NCBI RefSeq assembly: GCF_002531755.2
Contig: NZ_CP035000.1
Coordinates: 1-64,000, forward strand
Source of the DNA: Rhizobium acidisoli
GTDB lineage: Bacteria > Pseudomonadota > Alphaproteobacteria > Rhizobiales > Rhizobiaceae
Direction: 5' to 3'
DNA: 64,000 nucleotides
This document shows, in pieces, positions 10,003 to 19,792 of the stretch. Both the position numbers and the translations under genes were made by a program. Each line of letters starts with the position of its first letter. Position 1 is the first letter of the stretch. Below the pieces are notes generated by a model. That model saw nothing but the letters and a program-made list of their open reading frames with translations, did not search any database and was not told the DNA's origin.

Positions 10003-11013
10003 GTGACGAAGAAAGTCCGTTGGGGTATTATGTCGACCGCTGAGATCGGCCGGACACAAGTGGTTCCAGCCATCCTTAAGAGCCCATTGTCAGAAGTCGT
10101 CGCGGTCGCGAGCCGTGATCGGGCCGCAGCCGAAAATTACATCGCCGAACTCGGCCTTACCAGCGCCTGCAGGGCGCACGGCAGCTATGATGCGCTGGTG
10201 GCCAATCCGGAGGTCGATGCGATCTACAATCCGCTTCCGAACCATTTGCACGTGCCCATGACACTGGCAGCGGCCCATGCCGGCAAACATGTCCTCTGCG
10301 AAAAACCGATTGCTCTCACCGCCAAAGAGGCAGAGCAACTGCGACATATTCCGAAAGGCATAGTTTTCTACGAAGCCTTCATGGTCCGGTTCCATCCGCA
10401 ATGGTTGCGGATGCGTGAGATCGTCCGATCCGGAGAGCTGGGTGAGATACGCGCGGTTCACGCGACCTTCAGCTACTTCAATGCAGATCCGGCAAATGTG
10501 CGCAACAAGGCTGACATCGGCGGCGGCGGCGTCTACGATATCGGATGTTATGCCGTTACCGCTTCGCGCTTTCTGTTTGGCAGCGAGCCCAAACGGGTAG
10601 TCGCCCTGCTCGACAGGGATCCGGACTTTGGTACGGACCGCCTGGCGAGCGCGATCATCGACTTTGATCAAGGCAGGCAGATGAGCTTTATATGCTCGAC
10701 GCAGGCCTCACCCCAGCAATCCATTCAGGTTTTGGGGACAAAGGCACGGGCCGAACTTGTTATTCCCTTCAATCCTCCGGCCGGCATGCCCACGGCACTT
10801 GTCGTAGACGGCGGTGCGACCTTGGATGGCAGTCTTGCGCGGCGAGAAATTCTGCCGGCGACCGATCATTATACGGAACAGGCGAATGCCTTTTGCCGCG
10901 CGGTGCTAGGGGAAGGGCCTTTGGAATGGGGCGTGGAAGATGCCATCCTGAACATGCGCGTGCTGGACGCCATCTTCGCCAGCGAGAAGACGCAAGCATG
11001 GGCCGAAATCTAG
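10003..11013 (+). CDS. Gfo/Idh/MocA-family NAD(P)-dependent oxidoreductase
   Basis: Cytoplasmic sugar or polyol dehydrogenase, about 336 residues. The Rossmann domain begins at once (KVRWGIMSTAEIGRTQVVPA), followed by VAVASRD, YNPLPNHLHVPMTLAAAHAG and the conserved EKP motif in HVLCEKPIALTAKEA, whose Lys is catalytic. The C-terminal domain has GGGGVYDIGCYAVTASRFLF. GTG at 10003 is chosen because GGAGG ends eight bases upstream; an in-frame TTG at 9988 overlaps that site. It is intact, unlike all plus-strand genes before it. A close paralogue is encoded on the other strand at 13331-14341. The substrate is unknown. Confidence 0.9.
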   Translation: MTKKVRWGIMSTAEIGRTQVVPAILKSPLSEVVAVASRDRAAAENYIAELGLTSACRAHGSYDALVANPEVDAIYNPLPNHLHVPMTLAAAHAGKHVLCEKPIALTAKEAEQLRHIPKGIVFYEAFMVRFHPQWLRMREIVRSGELGEIRAVHATFSYFNADPANVRNKADIGGGGVYDIGCYAVTASRFLFGSEPKRVVALLDRDPDFGTDRLASAIIDFDQGRQMSFICSTQASPQQSIQVLGTKARAELVIPFNPPAGMPTALVVDGGATLDGSLARREILPATDHYTEQANAFCRAVLGEGPLEWGVEDAILNMRVLDAIFASEKTQAWAEI

Positions 11014-11181
11014 AGCCGTGACTTCCGGCGCGGCAAAGTTGCGCCCGATACGACACTCGACCAACAATCATCCCGCTCCAAAGCGCGTCGCAATCTTTTC
11101 AGATTTCGCTCCTCGCGCTTTAGGTCTATGTTTTTACGCATGTCGTTAGCGCAACCGCCGCACACTTTTGCGTGACATGCT

Positions 11182-11652
11182 CTAAAGCGTCGAAAGGACG
11201 TTCCGAAGCGCCTCGACCCCGAGGGCATGGTCGTCGAACTGTGTCAACCCACTCACCGTCACCGCGCCGAGGCATCCAGATCCTTTTACGACGATAGGGA
11301 CCCCACCTCCACTTGCGCAATAATCGCCCGGCGCAAGCGCATAGCGCTCCAGCAGTGGCCTTTCCTGTTTGTCTGCAAGCAACTTCATGAGCAGGGAACT
11401 CTTGTGAAAGCGCTCCACGACGTTGCGCTTTCTGCGTATCCACGCCTCGCTGTCGGGCGCAATTCCGGGCATCGCGAAGTAGAATAATTGCTGACCCGGT
11501 CTTGAAATCTCACAGGCGATCCGCTTGCCGGCAGTATCGGCCCGCTCGTGAATGAAAGCACCGATCCTCCAGGCAACGCCTGCATCGAAGTGCGGCAGCT
11601 GTATCTCGAGCAGCTCGGTCTCAAGAACTGCAATCTGCTCATCGATAGTCAT
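11182..11652 (-). CDS. UPF0303 / GlcG-HbpS-like domain protein
   Basis: 156-residue protein of the UPF0303 (DUF336/HbpS-like) family, small alpha/beta proteins of unclear function often found beside sugar catabolic genes; some relatives bind haem or cobalamin. Seen: IDEQIAVLETELLEIQLPHF, GKRIACEISRPGQQLFYFAM, RKRNVVERFHKSSLLMKLL (conserved central helix), YALAPGDYCASGGGVPIVVK and GAVTVSGLTQFDDHALGVEA near the end. Start ATG 11652 follows GGAGA. The gene is convergent with the oxidoreductase ending at 11013. Confidence 0.8.
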   Translation of the reverse strand: MTIDEQIAVLETELLEIQLPHFDAGVAWRIGAFIHERADTAGKRIACEISRPGQQLFYFAMPGIAPDSEAWIRRKRNVVERFHKSSLLMKLLADKQERPLLERYALAPGDYCASGGGVPIVVKGSGCLGAVTVSGLTQFDDHALGVEALRNVLSTL

Positions 11653-11825
11653 GCCATCTCCTTCATCGCCCATCGGGAACATATCCGCTGCGCGGCAACA
11701 GTCAGTTCGGTCGTTGCAAATTCAGCCAGGACGCTGTTTTCACGCCAGAGCTGCCTCATTGCCGGGCGGAAGTTATCGGACGCGGATGCGAGCGACTGAT
11801 CGTCTTGCAAAACTTATAGCAGCTA

Positions 11826-11854
11826 TTGACAAATTTATACAAGAGGAATTGTAT
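11826..11854 (+). promoter_or_regulatory. Putative sigma-70 promoter of the uronate dehydrogenase gene
   Basis: TTGACA at 11826-11831 and TTGTAT at 11849-11854 with a 17-bp spacer containing TTTATACAA, an imperfect inverted sequence that could be a GntR-type operator. It is the best promoter match in the 565-bp gap between the UPF0303 gene and the gene at 12218. Confidence 0.45.
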
Positions 11855-12026
11855 GGGCATGCTGCGTTTACCTTGCGTACGCCCGCGGCTGAGCGGCTGT
11901 ATCGCGCTCCGAATGACCAAGTGAGATCTGGATGTTTCCGTACCATGAAAGCCGACAAAGCCCTGCCGATCCGGACAGCATCGTCCGGTAACATTTGGAC
12001 CGGGATTCGATTGCCGACGTGGCAGG

Positions 12027-12221
12027 TTGGCGTCCATCGCAGTCATTGCCATCGCACTGCCTTTCAGAACTCAGGATACGAATAATACGCATTATAGCGG
12101 CGGACAGCAGCGCTTGCACAGCGGTCGCGACCTGCACGGGCAGGCAGGACTTGGGCGCGATCTGCACATCAGATTTGATATCAAGGACCTGAAGGGTCTC
12201 AAGAAAGGGCAACGTATATGA
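12027..12221 (+). CDS. Possible short upstream ORF coupled to the uronate dehydrogenase gene
   Basis: A 64-codon reading frame whose stop overlaps the start of the next gene (ATGA). The start resembles a signal sequence (ASIAVIAIALPF) and the end is polar (DLHIRFDIKDLKGLKKGQRI). I do not recognise it. It could be a real leader or small exported protein, or the 3' remnant of a lost gene. Confidence 0.3.
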   Translation: MASIAVIAIALPFRTQDTNNTHYSGGQQRLHSGRDLHGQAGLGRDLHIRFDIKDLKGLKKGQRI

Positions 12222-13033
12222 AGACCATCGCACTGACCGGCGGATCCGGCAGCATCGGCAGCGCCGTACGAAAGTACATGACCAGCCAAGTTGGCGAACT
12301 CCGGATTGTCGACGTCGCCGACCCGGGCACGCTTGAGGAAAATGAGACGTGGCATGCAGCCGACATTACAGATGTCGACAGCATGACGAGTGCTTTCGCA
12401 GGCGTCGACGGCATCGTACACATGGCCGGCCTCCGTTCGGAGACGGACCTTGAGTCCATCGTGCGCGTCAACGTGATGGGGACTTACAACGTGTTCGAGG
12501 CTGCACGCCGGTCCGGCGTGAGCCGCGTCGTCTACGGCTCAAGCAATCACGTCGACGGCTTCTATCCAAGGACGACGCTGGTAGACCCCCAAATGCCGAT
12601 GCGCCCCGATACCCGCTACGGGCTGAGCAAATGCTGGGGTGAGCTCACCGCTGGAATGTTCTATGACAAGCACGGCATCGAAACCCTGTCGATCCGGATC
12701 GGAAACGCCGCTCCAAGGCCGCGCGATCGAAGAGCGCTCTCAATGTGGGTGAGCCCCCGAGACTTGGCGGCGCTCATCCTGATCGGACTCAACCATCCGC
12801 AAATTCGGTGCAACGTCGTCTATGGAGTCTCGAAAACCGCCGAACCCTGGTGGGACAACTCCGCTGCGACCGCTCTAGGCTATACTCCACAGGATGAAAT
12901 CGCCGCCTTCGCGGAACCGGGAGCATTCCATCCCGAGCCAGCCGATACTCCCGCAGTCGTAAAGTTTTTTCAAGGCGGAGGCTTCTGCATGCAAGAACAT
13001 GACGGTGTGGTCCGGCTGCGGACAGACGATTGA
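12218..13033 (+). CDS. udh: NAD-dependent uronate dehydrogenase-like SDR
   Basis: Extended short-chain dehydrogenase of 271 residues, the length of uronate dehydrogenases, which oxidise glucuronate or galacturonate to aldarolactones. Visible: the nucleotide loop GGSGSIGS at the start, DGIVHMAGLRSE, NVMGTYNVFEAARRSGV, the YGSSNHVDGFYP segment that resembles the substrate loop of Agrobacterium Udh, catalytic Tyr and Lys in YGLSKCWGE, RALSMWVSPRDLAALI, and WWDNSAATALGYTPQDEIAAF near the end. Its lactone product would be a natural substrate for the SMP-30 lactonase at 7637. Paralogues acting on other sugars cannot be excluded. Confidence 0.75.
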   Translation: MKTIALTGGSGSIGSAVRKYMTSQVGELRIVDVADPGTLEENETWHAADITDVDSMTSAFAGVDGIVHMAGLRSETDLESIVRVNVMGTYNVFEAARRSGVSRVVYGSSNHVDGFYPRTTLVDPQMPMRPDTRYGLSKCWGELTAGMFYDKHGIETLSIRIGNAAPRPRDRRALSMWVSPRDLAALILIGLNHPQIRCNVVYGVSKTAEPWWDNSAATALGYTPQDEIAAFAEPGAFHPEPADTPAVVKFFQGGGFCMQEHDGVVRLRTDD

Positions 13034-13330
13034 TTTCCGACGCGGATTGACCGGCAGCTCGCGCACCTTGGAGGGTGCGCGGCTCTGCGGGCAGGGGGAC
13101 CCAAGCTCCGCACATCGGACAAGTGAAGGTGGTCTTCACCCCGCGCCAACGGCCTCGATAACGTCGTTCGCCGTCCTGTATTGATCGGTTCAACAGGCGA
13201 GGCGTGCGCGAGGCGCATGGCCACGCCGATGTAACCGATAACGTCTCAAACGGCGCAAACCGGCGCGCGGCATATCAATGGATTATAGCATAGCGTCGGT
13301 GAAACGGCTCACACCATTCGGCATCGCGCT

Positions 13331-14341
13331 TTAGACTTCCTGCCAGGCGCCATTCCGCTCGCTTGCGAAAATCGCTTCCAGAACACGGGTGTTGGCGATG
13401 GCGTCGACCACACCCCATTCGAGCGTATCCATCCCCAAAACCGCTCTGCAGAACGCGTCTGCCTGTTCAGTATATTGGTCGGCGACCGGCATGATTTCGC
13501 GCCGTGTCAGCGTGCCGTCAAGTGAGGCGCCGTGATCCACGAGTAGCGCCGTATGGTCGTCCGTCGGAGCGTTGAACGGGATGACGATTTCGACACGCCC
13601 TCTTGTCCCGATGATTTCGACCGACTGATGCCGAACTGTTTGTGTGGAGCAGGTGAACGCCAACTGGCGTCCACTACCGAAATCCGCAAGCACGGAGATG
13701 AGGCGGTCTGTTTTGAATCGAGGGTCTCGATCCACCAGCGAAACAACCCGCCTCGGTTCCGAGCCGAAGAGGTATCGGGCGGCTGCAACGGCATAGCAGC
13801 CCACATCGTAAACGGTGCCTCCACCGGCATCGACCCTGTTGCGCACATTGGCCGGGTCGTCATTGAAATAGCAGAAGGCAACGCGCACGGAGCGCATGTC
13901 TCCTAATTCACCTGACCGTACGATCGCGCGCGCCCGCTGCCACTGCGGATGGTAACGGAACATGAACGCTTCGGCGAAGACGATATTTTCGGGTATCTCC
14001 CGCAATTGCTCAGCCTCCTGCAAAGACAGTGCAACCGGCTTTTCGCAGAGAACATGCTTTCCCGCACGAGCCGCCTGCAGCGTCATCTGCACGTGCAAGT
14101 GGTTAGGCAGCGGATTATAGATGGCGTCGATATTGGGATCGGCGAGGAGTTCTTCATAGCTGCCATACGCCCTGGCCGTTCCGCCCAGGCCCAGCCGGGA
14201 GATGTAGCCGTCTGCTTTGGATATATCCCGCGACGCAACCGCAACAACTTGCGAAATCGTCGACTTCAGGATTGCGGGCACCACTTTCTTGGCGCCGATC
14301 CCGGCTGTCGACAGCACTCCCCACCTGACCCTTGATGACAT
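13331..14341 (-). CDS. Gfo/Idh/MocA-family oxidoreductase (paralogue of 10003-11013)
   Basis: 336-residue dehydrogenase with SRVRWGVLSTAGIGAKKVVP, VAVASRDISKADGYI, the EKP motif in HVLCEKPVALSLQEAEQLRE, and GGGTVYDVGCYAVAAARYLF. It aligns along its whole length with the gene at 10003 (identical stretches such as YNPLPNHLHV and AGKHVLCEKP), so the two arose by duplication. ATG 14341 is chosen: AGGAG stands eight to nine bases upstream, while the ATG at 14347 touches that site. It is divergent from the aldose-epimerase-like gene across 182 bp. The pair may interconvert sugar epimers through a keto intermediate; that is inference. Confidence 0.9.
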   Translation of the reverse strand: MSSRVRWGVLSTAGIGAKKVVPAILKSTISQVVAVASRDISKADGYISRLGLGGTARAYGSYEELLADPNIDAIYNPLPNHLHVQMTLQAARAGKHVLCEKPVALSLQEAEQLREIPENIVFAEAFMFRYHPQWQRARAIVRSGELGDMRSVRVAFCYFNDDPANVRNRVDAGGGTVYDVGCYAVAAARYLFGSEPRRVVSLVDRDPRFKTDRLISVLADFGSGRQLAFTCSTQTVRHQSVEIIGTRGRVEIVIPFNAPTDDHTALLVDHGASLDGTLTRREIMPVADQYTEQADAFCRAVLGMDTLEWGVVDAIANTRVLEAIFASERNGAWQEV

Positions 14342-14523
14342 TGACATCTCCTGAAGATTGGCCGGCTCGGTTTCCTGTCTTGGGAGGACCAGGGAAGTTC
14401 CAGCCATTTACCCCTTTCATGATTTCCAAAAAAATACAAGAGTTGACAAAAATATACATATGTTTTTGATGGTCGCTACGGCGGCGGCTAGCACACGCTC
14501 CGCTTTTGAGCGCAGGGAACACG
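14342..14523. promoter_or_regulatory. Divergent promoter region, oxidoreductase / aldose epimerase genes
   Basis: This AT-rich 182-bp gap contains AATACAAGAGTTGACAAAAA near 14434-14453, with TTGACA at 14443-14448 followed by ATATACATATG. It resembles the TTGACA/TATACAA arrangement at 11826 and may be bound by the FadR-type regulator encoded at 15448. A good -10 box at exact spacing is not obvious. Confidence 0.4.
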
Positions 14524-15411
14524 ATGATAGAGCAAGTTTCAATTCAAAGCTCGGCGCTTCGAGCCGACATCGTCCCGTCCCGGGGCGCTGGTTTGGCTCG
14601 GTTTGCGTTTAATGGGCAGGACCTGTTTCAGCCCGTGCCTCGACCGGGCAGGGCCCCACCCGTTGATCTTTGCTCGATGGTGCTGGTCCCCTGGTCAAAT
14701 CGCATTTCAGGCGGAGGGTTTACATTTGACGGCGCGTTTTATCCGCTGTTCCCCAATCGACCTCCAGATCCGCTGCCGATTCACGGCAACGGTTTTCAAA
14801 GCGAATGGATCGTGAGCCGTGCCCAATCGGACTTGGTTGAGCTCAAACTTGCAAGCAGCGGTCCCGGCCCTTTTGCCTACGAAGCGACGATGACCTATGC
14901 GGTCTACGACTACGAACTTGTGATGGCTCTGAGCGTCATTAGCCGCAGCCAAATCCCCCTGCCGTATGGGTTGGGGTTTCACCCCTTCCTTCGGCGCACG
15001 GCGGAGATGCTCTTGACGGCACCCGCCAAAGGCGTTTGGCTACACAATGATTCCAACCTGCCGGAAAAGCTTGTGCCTCCGACCGAGGTTCCGGATTGGG
15101 ACTTTTCGAGACAGCGCCAACTCCCGCACCGAAAAATCAATAACGGGTTTGTCGCCTGGAATGGCTGTGCCGACGTCGTCTGGCCCGAGTTCGGGCTTGG
15201 CCTTGCTATATCGGCTTCGCCCACGCTTTCAAACTATATCGCCTTCTCACCGTCGGCGGATGCTCCGTTCTTCTGCTTTGAGCCTGTCAGCCATGCAATT
15301 GATGCGCACAACCTTCCAGGTGGGGCAGACAGGCACGGGCTCATTAGGCTGGCGCCCGGCGAAAGCACGTCCATCTCCTGTCGATACCAGGTGCGACACC
15401 TGAGTCAGTAG
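14524..15411 (+). CDS. Aldose 1-epimerase (mutarotase) family protein
   Basis: 295-residue galactose-mutarotase-like beta-sandwich protein, which interconverts alpha and beta anomers of an aldose. Features: SRGAGLARFAFNGQDLFQPV near the start, LVPWSNRISGGGFTFDGAFY (the conserved P-x-x-N-R-I region), PIHGNGFQSEWIV (His that protonates the ring oxygen), LGFHPFLRR (second His) and CFEPVSHAIDAHNLPGGADR (catalytic Glu region). ATG 14524 follows AGGGA with proper spacing. It is convergent with the FadR-type regulator 36 bp downstream. The likely role is to feed the correct anomer to the dehydrogenases around it. Confidence 0.88.
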   Translation: MIEQVSIQSSALRADIVPSRGAGLARFAFNGQDLFQPVPRPGRAPPVDLCSMVLVPWSNRISGGGFTFDGAFYPLFPNRPPDPLPIHGNGFQSEWIVSRAQSDLVELKLASSGPGPFAYEATMTYAVYDYELVMALSVISRSQIPLPYGLGFHPFLRRTAEMLLTAPAKGVWLHNDSNLPEKLVPPTEVPDWDFSRQRQLPHRKINNGFVAWNGCADVVWPEFGLGLAISASPTLSNYIAFSPSADAPFFCFEPVSHAIDAHNLPGGADRHGLIRLAPGESTSISCRYQVRHLSQ

Positions 15412-15447
15412 ATTGGGCTCGGCTCCGCTCATCCGATGATGCTGGCC

Positions 15448-16212
15448 TCACAGCCCCTCAAACATGCGTTGACGCGCATTGAGGATGTGGCGCTGCATGG
15501 CCAATCGGGCACCCTGTTGATCTCGCTGCCGGATAGCCTCGAAAATTGCATCATGTTCTGCTTGCACAGCACGCAGCCGTTCAGAGGTCCCCAGCAGGCT
15601 AAGCTGACGGGTGATGTTTATTCCTGTCGCAATGTTCGCCGCAAGCGAAAGCTGGAGTGAAATATAATAGTGGTTTCTCGTGGCTCGAGCGACGGCCTCA
15701 TGAAAGTGCCGATCTTCCTCGATCCCGACTGCTCCAGTTCGGAGACATCGCTCGAGGAGGTCAAGAGTAACTCTCAAGCGCTCTAAATCTTCCTCTTGCC
15801 ACTTCTCGGCAGCGAGTGCGGCGGCGGCGGCCTCGTGTCCTGCCCGAAATTCGAAACACCGCTGCACATCGGCGAGTGATCCAACTTGCGCGAACTGAAG
15901 GACCGCCATATCCGGTTGTCTTTTCACGTAAGAGCCGGACCCTTGCCGGGAGATGATGACACCATCCTCGCGAAGTCGCCCGAGCGCCTCTCGAACAACG
16001 GGACGCGATACGACAAATCGTGTCGCCAGCTCCGTTTCCGTTGGAAGGCGGCTGTTTAAGATTAAATCTCCGCGCGCGATCAGCCCGACTATTCCGTCGT
16101 AAACCACGTCGCTCAGTTTTTCGGGAGGACTTTCTTCCCGAGACACGAGTACGAGCCCTGCATCGTTCACTCCCCTCTCAGTTCCCTGGGCTTGATCCTC
16201 AACACGCGCCAT
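15448..16212 (-). CDS. FadR-subfamily GntR transcriptional regulator
   Basis: 254-residue regulator. The N-terminal winged helix (about residues 30-95) includes KLSDVVYDGIVGLIARGDL, LPTETELATRFVVSRPVVRE and LREDGVIISRQGSGSYV, the standard GntR DNA-binding helices. The C-terminal FCD domain (about 110-245) has RCFEFRAGHEAAAAALAAE, DRHFHEAVARATRNHYYISL and the final AIRQRDQQGARLAMQRHI. It is probably a repressor of the neighbouring sugar operons, released by a pathway intermediate. The fragment at 2-334 has the same domain ending, so the locus has at least two FadR-type regulators. Confidence 0.92.
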   Translation of the reverse strand: MARVEDQAQGTERGVNDAGLVLVSREESPPEKLSDVVYDGIVGLIARGDLILNSRLPTETELATRFVVSRPVVREALGRLREDGVIISRQGSGSYVKRQPDMAVLQFAQVGSLADVQRCFEFRAGHEAAAAALAAEKWQEEDLERLRVTLDLLERCLRTGAVGIEEDRHFHEAVARATRNHYYISLQLSLAANIATGINITRQLSLLGTSERLRAVQAEHDAIFEAIRQRDQQGARLAMQRHILNARQRMFEGL

Positions 16213-16634
16213 CTCTCACCTGTTTGTATGCCACGGAAACATCGTGGGCTGCCTCGAACATAGGCTGCCCCGGTCCAACGGACAATAATCGGTTCCACTG
16301 ATCTCTGTGTCCAAGCTAAATCGTTGTGAATCCGCCCGCCTTGCCGAATTGCGTTACCGGCTACCGCAAAAGACAACAGGGCTCGCATGTGGCTCTGCGA
16401 AACTTTTACAGTGACTGGGCAACGGAACACGGTCGGCGCAGTTCGACCAAGTCTTCGCAGGCCCTCACTTGTAACTTGCTTGCCGCGGCAAATTTGCCGG
16501 CCAACTTGAACCCCACTTCGAGAAAGTCAGCTTTTAACAAATTCATTGCAAAAGATACAAATCTGTGCCAGTTGATCCGCGCGGCTCGCTCCGGATGACG
16601 TAAGGAGCTGATCAGAACAGAGAGCATTGATAAT
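16213..16634. promoter_or_regulatory. Intergenic region upstream of the aldehyde dehydrogenase gene
   Basis: 422 bp with no convincing gene. It separates the divergent FadR-type regulator and the aldehyde dehydrogenase and so should carry both promoters. The AT-rich stretch near 16530-16565 (TTTTAACAAATTCATTGCAA and following) is a candidate. The ribosome site before ATG 16635 is weak (AGAGAG). Confidence 0.4.
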
Positions 16635-18068
16635 ATGACCATCTACCAGAACCTGATCGGCGGCGAATGGGTCGGCACCAACGCGACGAAGAACATCAAT
16701 CCGTCCGATACCAACGAAGTCGTCGGCCTCTATGCCAGTGCTAACGCCCACGATGTCGCCGATGCCATCGCCGCCGCCAAAGCGGCTTTCCCGGCCTGGT
16801 CGCGCTCGGGCATCTGGGAACGCCACGTTATCCTGAAAAAGGCCGGCGACGAGATCATGGCGCGCAAGGACGAGCTCGGCGCGCTGCTTGCCCGTGAAGA
16901 AGGCAAGACCCTGCCTGAGGCGACCGGCGAAGTGATCCGCGCTTCGCAGATCTTCGAGTTCTTCGCAGGCGAAGCCCTGCGGCTGGCCGGCGAGGTCATC
17001 CCGTCCGTGCGCCCGAACATCGGCGTCGAAATTACCCGCGAGGGCCTCGGCGTCATCGGCATCATCACGCCGTGGAATTTCCCGATCGCCATCCCGGCCT
17101 GGAAGATCGCGCCGGCGCTCTGCTACGGCAACACCGTCGTCTTCAAGCCGGCCGAACTGGTGCCCGCCTGTTCCTGGGCGATCGTCGACATCCTCAACCG
17201 CGCCGGCCTGCCGAAGGGCGTGTTGAACCTCGTCATGGGCAAGGGCTCTGTCGTCGGCCAGGCGATGCTCGAAAGCCCCGACGTTCATGGCATCACCTTC
17301 ACCGGCTCCACCGGCACCGGCCGCCGTGTCGCCGCCGCCTCGATCGAGCATAACCGCAAGTTCCAGCTGGAGATGGGCGGCAAGAACCCGATGGTCGTGC
17401 TCGACGATGCCGATCTTTCCGTCGCCGTCGAAGCCGCCGCCAATTCCGGCTTCTTCTCGACCGGCCAGCGCTGCACCGCATCGTCGCGGCTGATCGTCAC
17501 CGAAGGCATCCACGACAAGTTCGTCGCTGCCCTCACCGACAAGCTGAAGACGCTGGTCGTCGACAATGCGCTGAAGGCCGGCACCCACATCGGCCCCGTC
17601 GTCGACGAGCGGCAGCTGAAGACCGATACCGACTATATCGAGATCGGCAAAAACGAAGGCGCCAAACTCGCCTTCGGCGGCGAGGTCATTTCCCGTGACA
17701 CGCCCGGCTTCTACCTGCAGCCGACGCTGTTTACCGAAGCGACCAACCAGATGCGTATTTCGCGCGAGGAGATCTTCGGACCTGTGGTCTCGGTGATCCG
17801 GGTCAAGGACTACGACGAGGCCTTGGCGACCGCCAACGACACACCGTTCGGGCTTTCGGCCGGCATCGCCACCACCAGCCTGAAACATGCGACGCACTTC
17901 AAGCGCAATTCCGAGGCCGGCATGGTCATGGTCAACCTGCCGACAGCCGGCGTCGATTTCCACGTTCCCTTCGGCGGCCGCAAGGGCTCGTCCTACGGCC
18001 CGCGCGAGCAGGGCAAGTACGCCGCCGAATTCTACACCACCGTCAAGGCGGCCTACACGCTCGTGTGA
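16635..18068 (+). CDS. NAD(P)-dependent aldehyde dehydrogenase, probable 2-oxoglutarate semialdehyde dehydrogenase
   Basis: Soluble 477-residue aldehyde dehydrogenase, complete. Motifs in order: [20 protein letters not shown] (cofactor and oxyanion Asn), [24 protein letters not shown] (cofactor loop), [12 protein letters not shown] (general-base Glu, about residue 245), [12 protein letters not shown] (catalytic Cys, about 279), [13 protein letters not shown], and [18 protein letters not shown] near the end. The last motif and the overall sequence resemble 2-oxoglutarate semialdehyde dehydrogenases, which finish oxidative pentose and aldarate degradation by making 2-oxoglutarate. The context (lactonase, dehydratase, uronate dehydrogenase, transhydrogenase) agrees. 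Succinic semialdehyde is an alternative substrate. Confidence 0.85.
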   Translation: MTIYQNLIGGEWVGTNATKNINPSDTNEVVGLYASANAHDVADAIAAAKAAFPAWSRSGIWERHVILKKAGDEIMARKDELGALLAREEGKTLPEATGEVIRASQIFEFFAGEALRLAGEVIPSVRPNIGVEITREGLGVIGIITPWNFPIAIPAWKIAPALCYGNTVVFKPAELVPACSWAIVDILNRAGLPKGVLNLVMGKGSVVGQAMLESPDVHGITFTGSTGTGRRVAAASIEHNRKFQLEMGGKNPMVVLDDADLSVAVEAAANSGFFSTGQRCTASSRLIVTEGIHDKFVAALTDKLKTLVVDNALKAGTHIGPVVDERQLKTDTDYIEIGKNEGAKLAFGGEVISRDTPGFYLQPTLFTEATNQMRISREEIFGPVVSVIRVKDYDEALATANDTPFGLSAGIATTSLKHATHFKRNSEAGMVMVNLPTAGVDFHVPFGGRKGSSYGPREQGKYAAEFYTTVKAAYTLV

Positions 18069-18195
18069 CCGCGACAATGTTTCACAAGTACAACCACTAA
18101 TATACGGCCACCGCCGCGTGCTGCTTGTTCCGTCGCCGTTTTATCGGTCTGCGGTAGGCCATCGCTGCGACTGGCGGCTCGGAGATATATCGGTA

Positions 18196-19776
18196 ATGGC
18201 TATCAAGGTGGGCGCTCCAAGAGAGATTCACGAAGACGAGTCGAGAGTTGCGATGACCCCCGACAGTGTGGTCCATCTCAAAAATCTTGGCTATGAATGT
18301 TTGATCGAATCTGGAGCGGGCATTTCGGCAGGATTCTCGGACGAATCCTATCGCGCTGTGGGTGCAGACGTCATGCCATCCCAGGCCGCGGTTTGGACCT
18401 CGGCAGAGATCATTGTAAAAGTCCGTCCCCCTGTCGAACTCGAGATTCCATATCTCACACCTGACAAGACATTGATCTCGTTCTTTTATCCTGTTCAAAA
18501 CTACGACCTGCTGCACAGAATAGGCGGGAAGAGGGCCACGGTGATTGCCATGGACATGGTGCCGCGCATCTCGCGCGCCCAGAAGATGGATGCGCTGTCG
18601 TCGATGGCCAACATCGCCGGCTACCGGGCGGTGATCGAGGCCGGCAGCAATTTCGGGCGTTTCTTCACCGGCCAGGTGACGGCCGCCGGCAAGGTGCCGC
18701 CGGCCAAGGTCTTGGTGATCGGCGCCGGCGTCGCCGGTCTTGCGGCGATCGGTACGGCAACGTCGCTCGGCGCCGTCACATATGCTTTCGACGTACGCCC
18801 GGAAGTGGCCGAGCAGATCGAATCCATGGGGGCGGAATTCGTCTTCCTCGACTTCGGCGAAGAACAACAGGATGGCGCCGCGACCGGCGGCTATGCCACG
18901 CCGTCCTCGCCGGAGTTCCGTGAGAAGCAGCTTGCCAAGTTCCGCGAACTCGCGCCTCAGATCGACATCGTCATCACCACCGCCCTGATCCCCGGACGGG
19001 ATGCGCCGAAGCTGTGGCTTGCCGACATGGTAGCGATGATGAAGCCGGGTTCGGTGATCATCGATCTGGCGGCCGAACGCGGCGGCAATTGCGACCTCAC
19101 GGTTCCCGATAAGCGGATCGTCTCCGACAACGGCGTGATCGTCATCGGCTATACCGATTTCCCGAGCCGCATGGCGGCGCAGGCCTCGACGCTTTATGCC
19201 ACCAATATCCGCCACATGCTGACGGACCTGACGCCCGGCAAGGATGGGGTGATCGTCCACAACATGGAAGATGACGTCCTCCGCAGTGCGACCGTCACCT
19301 ATCAGGGCGAGATCACCTATCCGCCGCCACCGCCCAAGGTAAAGGCAATCGCCGCTGCAAAACCGAAGGAAAAGGTGAAGGAGCCGACGCCGGAGGAAAA
19401 GCGAGCCCGGGAAATGGCCGCCTTCGAGGCGCAGACCAAGAACCAGGGCATGCTGCTTGCAGGCGGCACGGCCCTGTTGCTTCTCGTAGGCGCCTTTGCG
19501 CCGGCAAGCTTCATGAGCCATTTCGTGGTGTTCATGCTCTCCTGCTTCGTCGGCTTCCAGGTGATCTGGAACGTGTCGCATTCGCTGCACACGCCGCTGA
19601 TGGCAGTGACCAATGCCGTCTCCGGCATCGTCATTCTGGGCGCGCTCTTGCAGATCGGTTCGGGCAACAGGCTGGTGGTGACGCTCGCCGCGTTGTCTGT
19701 ACTGATCGCCACCATCAACATCGTCGGCGGCTTCCTCGTCACCCGGCGCATGCTCGCCATGTTCCAGAAGTCCTGA
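18196..19776 (+). CDS. pntA: NAD(P) transhydrogenase subunit alpha
   Basis: Proton-translocating transhydrogenase alpha subunit, about 526 residues, carrying the NAD(H)-binding domain I and part of the membrane domain. Seen: [20 protein letters not shown] at the start, [20 protein letters not shown], the nucleotide fold [17 protein letters not shown] with acidic end [27 protein letters not shown], a charged linker ([20 protein letters not shown]) and C-terminal membrane segments after about residue 425. This is the undivided, E. coli-like architecture, unlike the split alpha-1/alpha-2 form of many alphaproteobacteria. It stands 127 bp after the aldehyde dehydrogenase and 16 bp before pntB. 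Confidence 0.95.
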   Translation: MAIKVGAPREIHEDESRVAMTPDSVVHLKNLGYECLIESGAGISAGFSDESYRAVGADVMPSQAAVWTSAEIIVKVRPPVELEIPYLTPDKTLISFFYPVQNYDLLHRIGGKRATVIAMDMVPRISRAQKMDALSSMANIAGYRAVIEAGSNFGRFFTGQVTAAGKVPPAKVLVIGAGVAGLAAIGTATSLGAVTYAFDVRPEVAEQIESMGAEFVFLDFGEEQQDGAATGGYATPSSPEFREKQLAKFRELAPQIDIVITTALIPGRDAPKLWLADMVAMMKPGSVIIDLAAERGGNCDLTVPDKRIVSDNGVIVIGYTDFPSRMAAQASTLYATNIRHMLTDLTPGKDGVIVHNMEDDVLRSATVTYQGEITYPPPPPKVKAIAAAKPKEKVKEPTPEEKRAREMAAFEAQTKNQGMLLAGGTALLLLVGAFAPASFMSHFVVFMLSCFVGFQVIWNVSHSLHTPLMAVTNAVSGIVILGALLQIGSGNRLVVTLAALSVLIATINIVGGFLVTRRMLAMFQKS

Positions 19777-19792
19777 TCGGGAGGGGTTTGTC

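Noticed and set aside
16527..18077. Long minus-strand open frame (~516 codons) opposite the aldehyde dehydrogenase gene
   Set aside because: It mirrors a strong, motif-complete gene; its protein is His/Arg/Asp-rich without any recognisable domain. It arises from GC-rich codon periodicity.
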